The notes: generated by a model from the letters alone, not told the origin. A stretch of 20,940 nt of DNA from Ophiothrix spiculata (GCA_000969725.1 JXSR01S072746.1), one strand, 5' to 3'. Numbered from the stretch's first letter, positions 10,165-19,877 are shown. A program made the numbers and translations.

Positions 10165-10813
10165 ATTGCTAGCCAACTGGAAAATTAATTGCTTGCTGGT
10201 GACTAAAGTACTAAAGGGTGGGCGGTGCATAGCATGGAACAGTGGATGTCACGAAATACAACCAGACAAGGGCAGAGTAATATTTATGACACAACTTGGA
10301 GTGTAATATTGTAGGTGAAGACAACATAAGGCCACGAAAGAAAAAAAATAGGTTTGTGTCGGAAACCGTTTGCAAACAGCTATGCGGTATGCATTTTTTT
10401 ATTTTTTTAAAGGAAATTCGCTATGTGGTATGCGATATTTCTTCTTCTTTTTTTTTTAATTCTCTAAAATTTTGATCGCCCAACGTATATGAGTAAAGTA
10501 CTCAGTTTTTAAGTACGATCCCGCCTGTTTTAACTATGGGGGTAAGTCTTGACAGTTGAAATAAAATATAAAATTTTAAGTAAAATTGCAACAGCAAATG
10601 GCAGCAGCCCGGATGCGGTCGATCGCTGGATTACTCTCAATAAAAAAGAGAGAAAGACCAGCGCATAGCTTATACATAGTATTAATGCAAATGTTGATTT
10701 GTGAATTAAAATCAAACCAATTTGTTTCTCTCTTAAGACAAAAAATCACACCAAAACATCATTTTTCTATGTATTTAAATGTAATATTTCTATGTTACAT
10801 TCTACCAAACAAT
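10165..10813. other. Non-coding stretch with small local repeats
   Basis: GCTATGCGGTATGC (10379-10392) recurs as GCTATGTGGTATGC (10420-10433), offset 41 bp. A stem with arms CGCTGG (10624-10629) and CCAGCG (10658-10663), plus an inner CTCTC/GAGAG pairing, lies in an otherwise featureless region. Open frames on both strands at 10530-10843 show no coding character. Confidence 0.4.
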
Positions 10814-10997
10814 TCATATGTGAGGTCTAACCACTTCTTCTAAGGTCAAATTCATTCTGTCCTTTGCAGTTATAAAATATATGGTTACAGCAGAGTCTGC
10901 AGTTGCAGCCTGGATTGGGGTAGATGTCATTACGAAACATAATCCATCAAAACATGACTGAGTGGTATCTTATTACAAGTCTGAATGCAAATGCTCA
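10814..10997 (-). CDS. Tentative further exons of the minus-strand gene
   Basis: A strong acceptor (CTTCTGTATTCATG... ending TTTCAG) precedes 10997. The segment 10997-10977 starts with two bases that complete the codon left open by the exon at 11240-11210, and ends at a GTAATA donor. A segment from 10896 after an acceptor (GCAACTGCAG) is open for 26 codons, containing VTIYFITAKDRMNLTLEEVV, to a TGA at 10814. The phases agree with an intron of 80 bp. The first exon could also extend further, and the second part has no poly(A) signal I can point to. This is inference from splice-like sites only. Confidence 0.3.
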
Positions 10998-11209
10998 CTG
11001 AAATTACATGAATACAGAAGCATATGGATTACCAAAATATGACATATGATTGATGTTATTGTAGGTCTTGATTCCATGTCATTTTGTGATAATCATCATA
11101 CAAAATTTCATTTTTCTACTATATATATTTGTTCACTCAAATATCAGATTCCAAATAGTAGTTCATGTTAATAATGCAGGGATATCTCAAACAATGTGCT
11201 CTGACATAC

Positions 11210-11240
11210 CTAATTTTTGAGTTGATACTTCAACCCATGT
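11210..11240 (-). CDS. Candidate exon 5 (31 nt)
   Basis: A microexon encoding TWVEVSTQKL plus one base. It follows a strong acceptor (TTGTTGCTATTCTTGACAG) and ends before GTATGT, a good donor. It starts in phase 0, as required by the preceding exon. It is very short, so it rests on splice-site quality and phase. Confidence 0.42.
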
Positions 11241-14200
11241 CTGTCAAGAATAGCAACAAATATACAGGTATATTAGCTTAAGGCCGCTTCAAAACTAAAT
11301 TTCAAATAATGAGTTTACCATCACATTTTCCCACATCATAATGTGTCAAATATTTGAGCCCTTGTGAAATTCACTGAAAAGTTGAAAATTTGAATAGTCA
11401 TTTTTTTAAAGCAGGATGTATCAACACAATACATTTGACAGGTTTTCCCATCACAAAATGACAATTCACAACATTTTAAAGTTATTATACAGGGTTAGTA
11501 CACTTTTTCACTTACATAATTCAAGGACTTTAAGGACTTTTACAAGAACAATTAAAGGATTTTCAAGGACTTTTATCGGAGAAGGCCAGCGAAATATGTT
11601 TCAACAAAATACTTTTGTTTCGCTCATTTTTGGATAAAAATAATTGCATGGTGAATTCTTTTGACATATTTATTTTTAATATTTCTGACATTCAACAATT
11701 CAAGGACTTTCAAGGACTTTTTTTGGTAAAGTCAATTTTTCAAGGACTTTCAAGGCCTGGAAAATGCAAAAAAAAATTTAAGGACTTTTGAGGACTTTTA
11801 AGGACCTGTACACTTAGCCTGTTATACCTAATAATCCTCTTATTCAAAAACACATTTGGGGAAAGTATTGTATATTGATTTAATCATGAACTCAAATTAC
11901 ATTGCGTCAATAGTGCCTTCAAGATAAGTCATTTATATAAACAATATAAATAAGATAGATAGTTTTTTAATTACCAAGAGTTAACCCTCATTCAACATTC
12001 TTTATCATGTGTTGAAATCAGTCATAATGAAAGATCAAAGAGAATTATTTTTTAAATAATTTATATCATCACTTGCAGACAAAATACTGCTAGCTATAGA
12101 ATACACCTTGAAATGTTGTTATCAATATTAAATGTTGCAATAGTTCAATGATCAAACAGTATCTCTATGAATATCAAATACCAGGTACACCAAACAGCTT
12201 GACTATACACAACTTCAGTTTGGTAACGATCCTGTCGATTATTTGGGTCACACTTTACGTATTTCCCTCCAGGCTAAACCAGTATAGGATATTTAAATAG
12301 AAAATCATTATCCTAGGGCTCCAACTGAATTATATTGATGTATGAATTGTTGATAATTAAATCATATTACCAATACATCAGCTTTTATTGCATCCAAACT
12401 ACAGGCATGAGTAATCTCTTTTTCAAACTGCATTATGAGAGCTATTATACAAGGTGATCTCTTACACATCAAACTAATGGTCACTAGAAAAATGCAAATA
12501 AATACACTTGAATAAATTCTAAATGAAAATATGTGTACATCTAGGCGCAACTATCTATCCAGTCCTCCAAATACCTAATTTGATGACAAATCATTTGAAA
12601 CATTAGACATTTCAGACTTGAATTGATTCCCCCTTGGCAGATTGAAACATGAGATCAGATGCTTCAGGCCAGAAATACTTTTAGATACATTAAAAAGAAT
12701 GTAAGGAAGGAAACCAAATTTCTACTTTCATTATTTTGAAACATCCAGATCAGAATCCAGAAATCCAGATCAATTCATGTTTCCATGTTAGTAGGTGAGA
12801 TGCATCAGTATCGCTTTTTTCAACGCATGAAGGGGACTATTTGAACACCAAGTAAGAGTGCCAAGTGCATATTCTCATGCGAACGTTAGAAAGTTAACAA
12901 AGTACAAAAGTTCCCATGTATTATCAATTTGCAACACTCAATTTATAGTGTCCTGTCTTTGGTCAAAACCTCTTGAAATAGTTCTAGACATTTTTTGCAA
13001 ATAAAGAAATACTTGACAATTCACAAATGATTCTCTAGCCCATTCATATTATTGGCATTTTTCTGTCATTGGCATAAAAATGACACTCAGAACAAGGGCA
13101 AAATTGGCAACATGTGATGCGGCGATACTATCCAATATAAATTTGATTGTTAGATACTGAAATACGCCAATTATGGGAATGGTCTATATGCAATATGACA
13201 GAACCTCATTCATACCAAATTTGGTATCACCTTAAACCTTACACTTGCTAAATAATTAGAACACAATCTGGATCACATTTGTGACCCGTCATATCGAAAG
13301 GTACCTTAATACCGGCATAGTAAATTACGAGGTACAGGCCATTGAAGCTGGGTATAGCCAAAAAATCATGTCCAAGGTCAAATTTCTAATTTCATCAGAA
13401 ACATTACCTTTAAAGTGTATTCTATCATATTAATCAGGTTCCAACATCCAGAAAATAAGACAAGTGTTTTAAAAACCGAGATAAAAATCCTTTCTCCATT
13501 CAAGTTTTACCAGTTCAGAAATTTCAAACTCGATTTTCTCAGTACTACAGTTTTCTGAATCTGCCTTTTACAAATTTGGATGTAAAGCTATGCAATCCAA
13601 CATCCAATAACCAAAACCAAGGTGTCATTTTGAAGCTTAAAATATAATCTTTCAGATGAGACCAAAAAATCAATTTTTATTTTGGGACCCTTAAGGTACC
13701 TTTCGATATGATGGGTCACATTTATAAAACCTATCTATCCATTTCAACATAGCTATTTGAATCAGGTTAAGTAATTAATATTAATAATCATTAGGGTAAA
13801 AGAGGTAATTAATAATCAATCATTTTGTGATGTACAAAGTGCTTTTAAATGTCATTAAATGTCCTGTCAAATGGTTATCCCAGTAAAACATTCAAGCATT
13901 TTGCCAAAAACAAATTTTGAGGGAGCTCAGTCAAATTCAAAATCAATACACAGAAGATGCAATTAATTAAAACGAACAATTCAATGCAAGGCTAATGAAT
14001 TTCCAAATGTAACTATGTGTTTATCACTTTTTTACAATTCTTAGCCATAGAGTCAAGAAATAGATTGCTAAACACAATATTGCTTATTGCTGAAAAAATT
14101 GAAAAGGGGGGGGGGGACATGCAGATCAATGGTGAGAAGCAGCAAATAACCTTTGCCAAGCATCTCCCCATGCAGTGAGGTAATTTTTCCCCTCGTGCTG

Positions 14201-15388
14201 TCATGGTTGCTTGGATTTCCAGTGGATGCTTCTTTCCATCCTTGACTTGTAACAGGTTAACTGCTTCAGCATAACACTTGTTCATACTTGCTAGTGTTCT
14301 TACTAAAAACTCCACTCGAAATTGTTTTTACAGAATCCTTAATCCAAGAATAAGGGGTAAAGATAAATAAGAAAGAAAGAGGTCTCAGACACCTGCAGTT
14401 TCTATGCAACTAATGATCAGATCCTGATTCATAGGATTCAGATAGATAGCCAGGACAAAAAATAAAAGGGGCAGTTTTGACAAACTATAGGGGATATTGG
14501 ACACCCGGGATTAGACAACTGAAAACCAGGCCAACCAAGTATTACAAGCTGTACCTTCAAGACTTGAGCATTTATGCCTGCAGTATTTACACTGTGAAGT
14601 CACATCACGCATTTTACTCATAGTCTGGATCTATGAGGAAAAAAACTCAAAATCTACTTCATACATGATTCATCCGACATGTGATCCGTACCATTTTTCA
14701 TGAGGTGATTTAAAGAGTGCAAAGTCAATCAATTAAGACATACACCAACTTATTGTGACATGGCATATCCTGCATAAGACAACAGACCATGTCTTTTCTT
14801 CAATTTAATACAATCAAAACAATATATACTTGAGCAAAAATACACAGCCTCCTTTCCGGACTTTTGATCTAGTTTCTGAGAGAGTGGACCCAATTAAATG
14901 CTCTGCTTTAAAGACTTGAAGAAATAGAGCGGCAATTGAACCAAGATATTGATGTGAAACCTGTGGATTAGAGACAGTTAAAGAGAAGAGAAAACATATC
15001 TTGAAGACATGCTTTGGGTAACTATGTTGGACAGTTTAAAGACAATCCATGCTAAAGTTGACAAAAATATCTTGGATTCCTTAACAAACATAGCAGAAAA
15101 CATAGTGCCAACATTACTTTACATATACTACTATAAATTTCATATAAATACCAAGCATTTAACTAGATATTGTATCTAGAAACTATTGGACGTACCATTT
15201 CCCACTTTTGCCCCTAAATTTCATGAAATCCCTTGATATCCTCATCCACAGTGAATCGCCTTCAAGTTATACGAAGTAGTATCATAGATGCCTTGTGAGC
15301 AAGAGACTAGCACCTGTATCTAGAAGCAAGTCCTTTGATGGCTGCTCCAATTCACAGATTAGATATGAAACAACTGTTTCCCTCGAAA
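11210..15388 (-). CDS. Candidate multi-exon gene, protein not recognised (five linked exons)
   Basis: Five minus-strand open segments join in one frame: 15388-15314 (75 nt), 14302-14151 (152 nt), 13156-13087 (70 nt), 12483-12371 (113 nt) and 11240-11210 (31 nt). Each begins after AG and ends before GT, and all four joints have complementary phases (1+2, 0+0, 1+2, 0+0). The spliced 146 codons have no stop. The sequence is rich in Leu, Ile, Ala and Val with scattered Cys, and looks helical rather than low-complexity. I see no signature motif and cannot name a family; an alpha-helical repeat protein is a guess. Introns would be 603-1130 bp. The GTGA-ended MITE at 13281 and the hAT-like element at 11490 fall inside introns. 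The 5' and 3' ends of the gene are not defined. Confidence 0.5.
11490..11821. mobile_element. hAT-like MITE with internal AAGGACTTTT repeats
   Basis: The ends are CAGGGTTAGTAC at the left and CACTTAGCCTG at the right, imperfect inverted repeats of the CAGG...CCTG type. TTATA occurs on both sides, but a clean 8-bp duplication is not seen, so the boundary is approximate. The inside is dominated by about ten irregular copies of a motif near 'aaggactttt' or 'caaggacttt' (11522-11812). It lies in a predicted intron. The open frame at 11416-11637 overlaps the repeats and is not a gene. Confidence 0.65.
11822..12368. other. Predicted intron sequence
   Basis: A+T-rich sequence between candidate exons 4 and 5 of the minus-strand gene, with no further repeat or RNA gene recognised. 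Confidence 0.4.
12371..12483 (-). CDS. Candidate exon 4 (113 nt)
   Basis: Opens after one of the best acceptors in the window (TTTGCATTTTTCTAG) and closes before GTAATA. It begins with two bases (TG) that complete ATG with the A left by the preceding exon, then gives 37 codons containing SPCIIALIMQFEKEI and HACSLDAIKADVL, ending in phase 0. The reading frame also runs upstream through the intron as an accidental longer open frame, so the acceptor decides the boundary. Confidence 0.55.
12485..13085. other. Predicted intron sequence
   Basis: Sequence between candidate exons 3 and 4. Short repeats of 'atccagatca' occur near 12745-12770. No gene on the plus strand is visible. Confidence 0.4.
13087..13156 (-). 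CDS. Candidate exon 3 (70 nt)
   Basis: Follows TTGGCGTATTTCAG and starts in phase 0, as the preceding exon requires. It reads YLTIKFILDSIAASHV and onward for 23 codons plus one base. The donor GTGTCA is weak; an in-frame stop follows further downstream, so the exon must end near here if it is coding. Confidence 0.48.
13277..13723 (+). mobile_element. GTGA-ended MITE, copy 3 (439 bp)
   Basis: Element 13281-13719 begins GTGACCCGTCATATCGAAAG and its right end is the reverse complement with one mismatch over about 30 bp, including the KpnI-containing GGTACCTTAA. The direct repeat ATTT flanks it (13277-13280 and 13720-13723). Because ATTT is not palindromic, this copy is the best evidence for a 4-bp target duplication, although a 2-bp TT duplication with one more terminal base is equally consistent. 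It shares GGTGTCATTTTGAAGCTTA with copy 2. It sits in the predicted intron between exons 2 and 3. Confidence 0.85.
13724..14149. other. Predicted intron sequence with a G run
   Basis: A+T-rich DNA between the MITE and candidate exon 2. A homopolymer of 11 G lies at 14106-14116. No other feature seen. Confidence 0.4.
14151..14302 (-). CDS. Candidate exon 2 (152 nt)
   Basis: The longest and most coding-like exon. It encodes 50 codons including ASMNKCYAEAVNLLQ, VKDGKKHPLEIQA and TARGEKLPHCMGRC, with noticeably higher G+C than the surroundings. Its first two bases (TA) complete a Val codon with the G left by exon 1. The acceptor (GAGTTTTTAG) has a short pyrimidine run and the donor is AAAG followed by GTTATT, so both sites are of moderate quality. 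I do not recognise the protein. Confidence 0.55.
14305..15312. other. Predicted intron sequence
   Basis: Sequence between candidate exons 1 and 2. Nothing else stands out. The plus strand shows scattered acceptor-like sites but no open segment with coding character. Confidence 0.4.
15314..15388 (-). CDS. Candidate exon 1 of the linked chain (75 nt)
   Basis: Follows CTTGGTATTTCAG and ends ACAG before GTGCTA. It encodes 24 codons containing ETVVSYLICELEQPS and KDLLLDT. If the donor is ignored the frame reads on into DTGAS, which resembles a retropepsin active site, but that frame stops soon after and no other retroviral sequence is nearby. A possible preceding exon at 15519-15481 (39 nt, containing MISPVVYFNIRK) would match in phase but has weak splice sites. 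The name exon 1 refers only to this chain. Confidence 0.5.
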
Positions 15389-15746
15389 CTGAAATACCAA
15401 GTCCTCAAAATAGAACAAACATGTTTGGTTCAAAACTGTTCTACAAATAAATCAAGGAATAGGATCACTTAGTTCTATACTTTTCCTTATATTAAAATAA
15501 ACCACAGGAGAAATCATGTCTATTAAGCCTACTATTTATTTAGGTCAAACAACTTGGACACATATGTATGTTATAGTAAATAACACATCTTGTTTTGGTC
15601 AGCTGGACAGAGTCACGTGTCATTGCAAAAACCTAAATTACACCGACAAAACATTCTTTGCAATATATCATTTTCATGTGTAGCCTAGAAGTCTCAATAC
15701 AAGTGGGTTTGATTGTGTCTTGATAACAATTGTAGAATTGTGAATA

Positions 15747-16620
15747 TACAGGGTATATCAAAAAGAAGTTTACAGTGATTAAAGTGACTCCATTTTAAAA
15801 AGTATGATACATTCTTTAAATTTGTTTTTAATTATAAGTAATAGAGACCATTATCTTTCCATAAAAGAAAAAATTACAGTCGTACGACAACCGAAACGAA
15901 GATTATGGCCAATTTTGTAAATTGTAAATAAAATCAGCTGTGCAAAGATTGTCTGGTTCCACACTTACAATTTTGACTGAAGTTAACATCTTTTAGCTAA
16001 AAAGAAGATCAAATAGGACGAAACAAATAACTTCTGACGTTTGGAGGCTAAATCCTATCCATTTTTGCCTTGCAATTACAGTTTGAATAAACTGACCATT
16101 GCCTACCATTTGTATCATTTCATTTACGAGGTTATTTCACTCTCCACACATTAAAGAAAACAACTTCCCTAGATACTTAAATTCAAAACTGTCGTGGCAT
16201 CAGTAACGGTTTTCCAATAATACTTGGTTTGATGTCCTAAGGTCTTTTCCATAAGTGTTAGTTTAAGCCAAAGATATTAACGAATTGGTCGACATCTTTT
16301 GATCAATGTTTAAAACTAATTGCTAAAAGTGAGCCCCAATCTGACATGCAGGTAATGTTAAAGGTCTCTACTTTTGATAAAAAGGGAAAAACATAAGGAT
16401 CCATAATTATTTTTATTGACTTTGCGCAACCGGTTTTATTTACAACTTACAAAATTGATCATAATTTTCGTTCTGGTTGTCGCACATATGTAATTTTTTC
16501 TGTTATGGAAAGATAATGGTCTCTATTACTTATAATTAAAAACAAATTTAGAGAATGTATCATACTTTTTGAAATGGCGGCACTTTAATCACTGTAAACT
16601 TCTTTTTGATACACCCTGTA
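15747..16620. mobile_element. Mariner-like non-autonomous element with 199-bp inverted termini
   Basis: Element 15749-16618 (870 bp) begins CAGGGTATATC and ends GATACACCCTG, with TA on both sides (15747-15748 and 16619-16620). The inverted termini run 15749-15947 and 16420-16618, both 199 bp, at roughly 85-90% identity by eye. TA duplication and CAGGGTG-type ends fit the Tc1/mariner (IS630) group. The central 472 bp holds no transposase frame, so mobility would depend on an enzyme from elsewhere. Confidence 0.85.
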
Positions 16621-17388
16621 GAGTAATGATATTAGTGGAGTGATTGAGATTAGGAGACTTCAATTTCAAGTAGTTTGCAATCAAATCTTGGGAGTACTTG
16701 TAGTTAATATAAGGTACCTAAAAATCATTAATATCTTAATTGCGCTTGTTCATGAATAGAATGATGGATATTACTACTATAGAAAATGGTCTTGATACAG
16801 CCCTCGCTATGTTGGAGCGGGCTTTATTTATCTAGAAATTTTTTTTGACGGTGGGTATTTTATTGTATAAAACTGTAAATGAGTGCAATGAATGATCCTG
16901 AAAAAAATACTGCATGCAGAAATCAAAGTATTTGAAACTAACTATTAGTACTAAATGAATATATCAAAAAGTAGGTCAAAAATACACGATAAATTAAGAA
17001 TTGTTTTAACTATTTGGGACTGGCTTTCAAACCTCAATTGAAGCCAAATATTTCATTTGCTAAAATTAATAATATATCCCATCAAATGCCCTTTTGTAGC
17101 TAAGCTTATCACTCTGTTCAGTATTTAAGTGAAGCATCCATGATAGATTTTTTAAAATTCTGAAGGGCATTCGTTTCAAAGCAGAGGGCAAACAATTTTT
17201 AAAGGCAATAACATGTTGAAAACAGTGTTAAGAAAAAGGACATCAATGTAACTGGTAGAGGCATTTGGGCAAATTGGATTAATAACACACTTAAAATATA
17301 TGCTGGAAGTATCAATTTAGGGTACACAAATCAATAATTACATATGTCAAATTTAGGTTATTTAAAAAAAAACAAATTTTTCTTACAT
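16621..17388. other. Non-coding stretch
   Basis: No gene called. A short hairpin (AGCCCTCGCT / AGCGGGCT) lies near 16798-16824. A minus-strand segment near 17175-17255 is open for about 24 codons after an acceptor-like site but lacks a matching donor. Confidence 0.4.
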
Positions 17389-17700
17389 ATGGAAGGCGGG
17401 CGTATACAGTACACACCAGGTCAGCTACTTTTTATAGTCCGCATAATACTTCAAAACATAACATGAAATTGAAAGAAGAATGCAAGCTCCTATCATTGAT
17501 TAAGAACATATTTTCAACGACCAACATCACATGGTAGTAATTGTTCACAAGAGAAACCGTGCCCTTTTGCTAGTTTCCTTCCTAATATCACAATGTCGCA
17601 GACAGAAATATCTGGAGGATAATTATGTCCTCTTTTGACCAGCTGAATAGAGAAAGAGAGACTCACAACCATACGACTGACCATCGCTAAGTCTCAATTC
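17389..17700 (+). repeat. Block A of a large diverged inverted duplication
   Basis: Matches the reverse complement of about 19430-19790. An exact 21-bp match lies at 17407-17427 and 19730-19750. The strongest part is about 17498-17640, including 'ttgttcacaagagaaaccg' and 'cagaaatatctggaggata'. Weaker similarity appears to continue to about 17960 (against about 19190-19430). No confident reading frame runs through it. Confidence 0.75.
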
Positions 17701-18080
17701 TCTATATCATAAATGTCAGATCAACCAATTGAGACATTCCTTTAAATTGTAATGAGAAATAACATGTCTGCTGCTGTCCACGTCTTTACATAGAAAAAGA
17801 TATTACAACGATATAAACATTTATATTTGGGGTTTTGTGCAATGATGAATGATGTTACAAAAGAAATTTTTCATTTTACCTTAACACTCATTAAATAAAA
17901 TACAAACAGAATTTAAAATGTAAAAATTGCAGATTTTGTTCTTGGATACAAATGTATTTTCATACACTAATAGCAGCACATGTACTGTTACTACTCAAGT
18001 GCAATCCTGTGCTTGTTCTCTAAAGAGCACTTCAAAAATACCTCCCATGGATTTACAATCAATTATGACAAATAACTATT

Positions 18081-18453
18081 TCTGATATTCCTCCTTATAT
18101 CTTCAAAACCATTTCTCGTTCAAATCATACATTTGAAACAAATCTACCATCCAATTAAATGGTGAGAAACATTGCCAATAGGAGTTGTGTTTTTAAATGA
18201 TGATAACTCTAATGACATTTTCAATTCAGCTCACATTTCTCCACATCTCTACAGTTAGGATGGATGATTGCATGAATGGATATTGGCATCTTGTCAGCTA
18301 CTATATCCTCGCATCGATTGCTAAATTTGATAATCGAGGCATCTTTTTTTTTTCTTTACTCAGCTTATTCATTTAGATGGAAATAATATTCAGAGTTTAC
18401 GTGAGATTCCAAATGAACAGTGTGAAGTAATTTACATTTTTACTCAATTCTGA
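18081..18453 (+). pseudogene. Leucine-rich-repeat gene fragment, left copy
   Basis: Two separated plus-strand pieces read as leucine-rich repeats. At 18081-18116 the peptide is SDIPPYIFKTIS, the usual end of one LRR; the preceding asparagine-containing part (TNNYF) lies in another frame, suggesting a frameshift. At 18364, after a strong acceptor (nine T, then CTTTACTCAG), the peptide is LIHLDGNNIQSLREIP, which fits LxLxxNxIxxL, and the frame runs 29 codons to TGA at 18451. LRR domains bind protein partners and are common in receptors, but the parent gene is unknown. Frame breaks, and substitutions from the paralog that are all amino-acid changing, argue for a decayed copy; a spliced last exon remains possible. 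Confidence 0.5.
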
Positions 18454-18747
18454 GAGAGGTTTATAATAAATTGGATTCTTCAAATGGAATTGGAAATACC
18501 CTTGAGTGATTTGTATTTGCAGATGTGGTTGACTTTGTTTTCTCTTATTTAAGTGTGTAATTAGTCCAGATCCATATATATGTACAATTTTCAAATTTGT
18601 GAAACATAATTGCTTTGAACAGGTTGGGTTTTATCTGTTGTTTGCTGTTAAAACTCCTGAAGCGGTTTAAATTATGGAATATCATTGAATGCTTTTATGG
18701 AGCACTTAATTGTTTTATTGGAATAGATCCTATTCCATTTTTGTGAC

Positions 18748-18753
18748 AATAAA
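18748..18753 (+). promoter_or_regulatory. Possible poly(A) signal of the LRR fragment
   Basis: AATAAA about 300 bp downstream of the TGA at 18451. The inverted partner has AATAGG at the matching place, so the signal is not conserved. Such hexamers are frequent in A+T-rich DNA. Confidence 0.25.
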
Positions 18754-18916
18754 GAATTTAAGAATTGGGCTTTTATTTAATTGGTAATTATATTAATAGA
18801 GAAAGAACTTGGAAATCATGGTTATATTGTCTATTTTTCTATTTCAATCATATTCCTTTCCCTCTGTGTAATGTACATTGAGGATACCTGTAAATTTGGT
18901 AATGTTACCTACTTAA

Positions 18917-19070
18917 AGGCCATGTCACATGTCACACATCACCGTACCGTGCGAATAACGTACAAATAAATAACGTACACTGGTTTAGTAATTGATTACA
19001 TGTACTTCAATGACCAAACCAGTGTACGTTATTAGTTCGTTATTCATACGTTTCGTGATGTGTGACAGAG
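18917..19070. mobile_element. Palindromic MITE between the inverted blocks
   Basis: A hairpin-like element. GTCACACATCAC (18931-18942) pairs with GTGATGTGTGAC (19055-19066), and AATAACGTACACTGGTTT (18969-18986) pairs exactly with 19016-19033, leaving a loop of 29 bp. The intervening arms pair imperfectly. The outer ends ('aggccatgtcaca' and the reverse complement of 'tgtgacagagccct') are similar but no clear target duplication is seen. No coding capacity; the plus-strand open frame at 18781-18969 runs into it by chance. Confidence 0.75.
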
Positions 19071-19429
19071 CCCTATGCGATTGAAAATTTTATCTCTAAT
19101 ATAACATTTCTCCAATTTTCAGAAAATAGTCACAGTGGTAAGTTTGTATGGTTCTTGTAGCACAAAAAAAAAATTGTTATTTGTGAGAAAAGTGAAATTT
19201 AGAATTTGCAATGATAAACATTCCTTTAAATCTATTGGATAAAATATTACAGATGTGCTGTTTAGTTTTTAAGAGCAGTTCTTTAATAATATTACTCACC
19301 ACTGAAACCAAACCCCCAATTTATACATTATATTTCCCTTGCTATGTTCAAAAAGATTGCATAGCAAATTGTCTCTTATAGCAAATTAAAAGCTTTATCT
19401 CAATCAGTTTATCCTTAGCTAATGATTAA
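19071..19429. other. Stretch between the palindromic MITE and block A'
   Basis: A+T-rich. Read on the minus strand, about 19190-19430 shows weak similarity to 17700-17960 (for example around 'ttggggttt' and 'atttaaa...attgca'), so block A' probably extends into it. No gene seen. Confidence 0.35.
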
Positions 19430-19790
19430 GATTTAACGATGGTCAGTTGTTGTATCACTTTGAGGCTTTCTCTATCTCTCTATTCAGCTGATCAAAAGGA
19501 GACATTTATCCTCCAGATATTTCTGTCTGGGACATTATGACATTAGGAAGGAAAATGGCAAGAGGGCACGGTTTCTCTTGTGAACAATTAGTAACATGTG
19601 ATGTTGCTTGCAGAAAATATGTTCTTAATCGATATTGGGAGCTAGCGTTCTACTTGTGTTTGCGTGTAATATATTGAAGTAATACTGACCAAAGAGACGA
19701 GCTGACCCAGTGTGCACTTTGCCAGAGACTAGCTGACCTGGTGTGTACTGTGCAATAGGCTATACACCCGTCTTTCATTTCTATAGGAAA
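19430..19790 (-). repeat. Block A' (inverted partner of block A)
   Basis: Reverse complement of about 17389-17700. It carries a local 31-bp duplication absent from A: 19693-19718 and 19724-19749 are imperfect tandem copies around 'agctgacc'. The minus-strand open frame at 19650-19853 overlaps this and has no recognised motif. Confidence 0.75.
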
Positions 19791-19877
19791 TTTAGTTTGG
19801 TAAGCCAGCAAAACACAATCTAACGATATTCTAAAATGAAATAAATCTATCAAATTTAAATTTTAAATTGAAAATAA

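Larger units (their letters stand above)
18075..18855 (+). repeat. Block B of a large diverged inverted duplication
   Basis: Matches the reverse complement of about 19878-20665 over nearly its whole length, at about 75-80% by eye with small indels. Within it, 18374-18510 is about 96% identical to its partner at 20229-20364. It contains fragments of a leucine-rich-repeat gene and, near 18748, an AATAAA sequence. Confidence 0.8.

Noticed and set aside
15284..15400. Retropepsin-like LLLDTGAS on the minus strand
   Set aside because: It arises only by reading through the donor-like site at 15314, the frame stops within a few codons, and there is no reverse transcriptase, integrase or LTR nearby.
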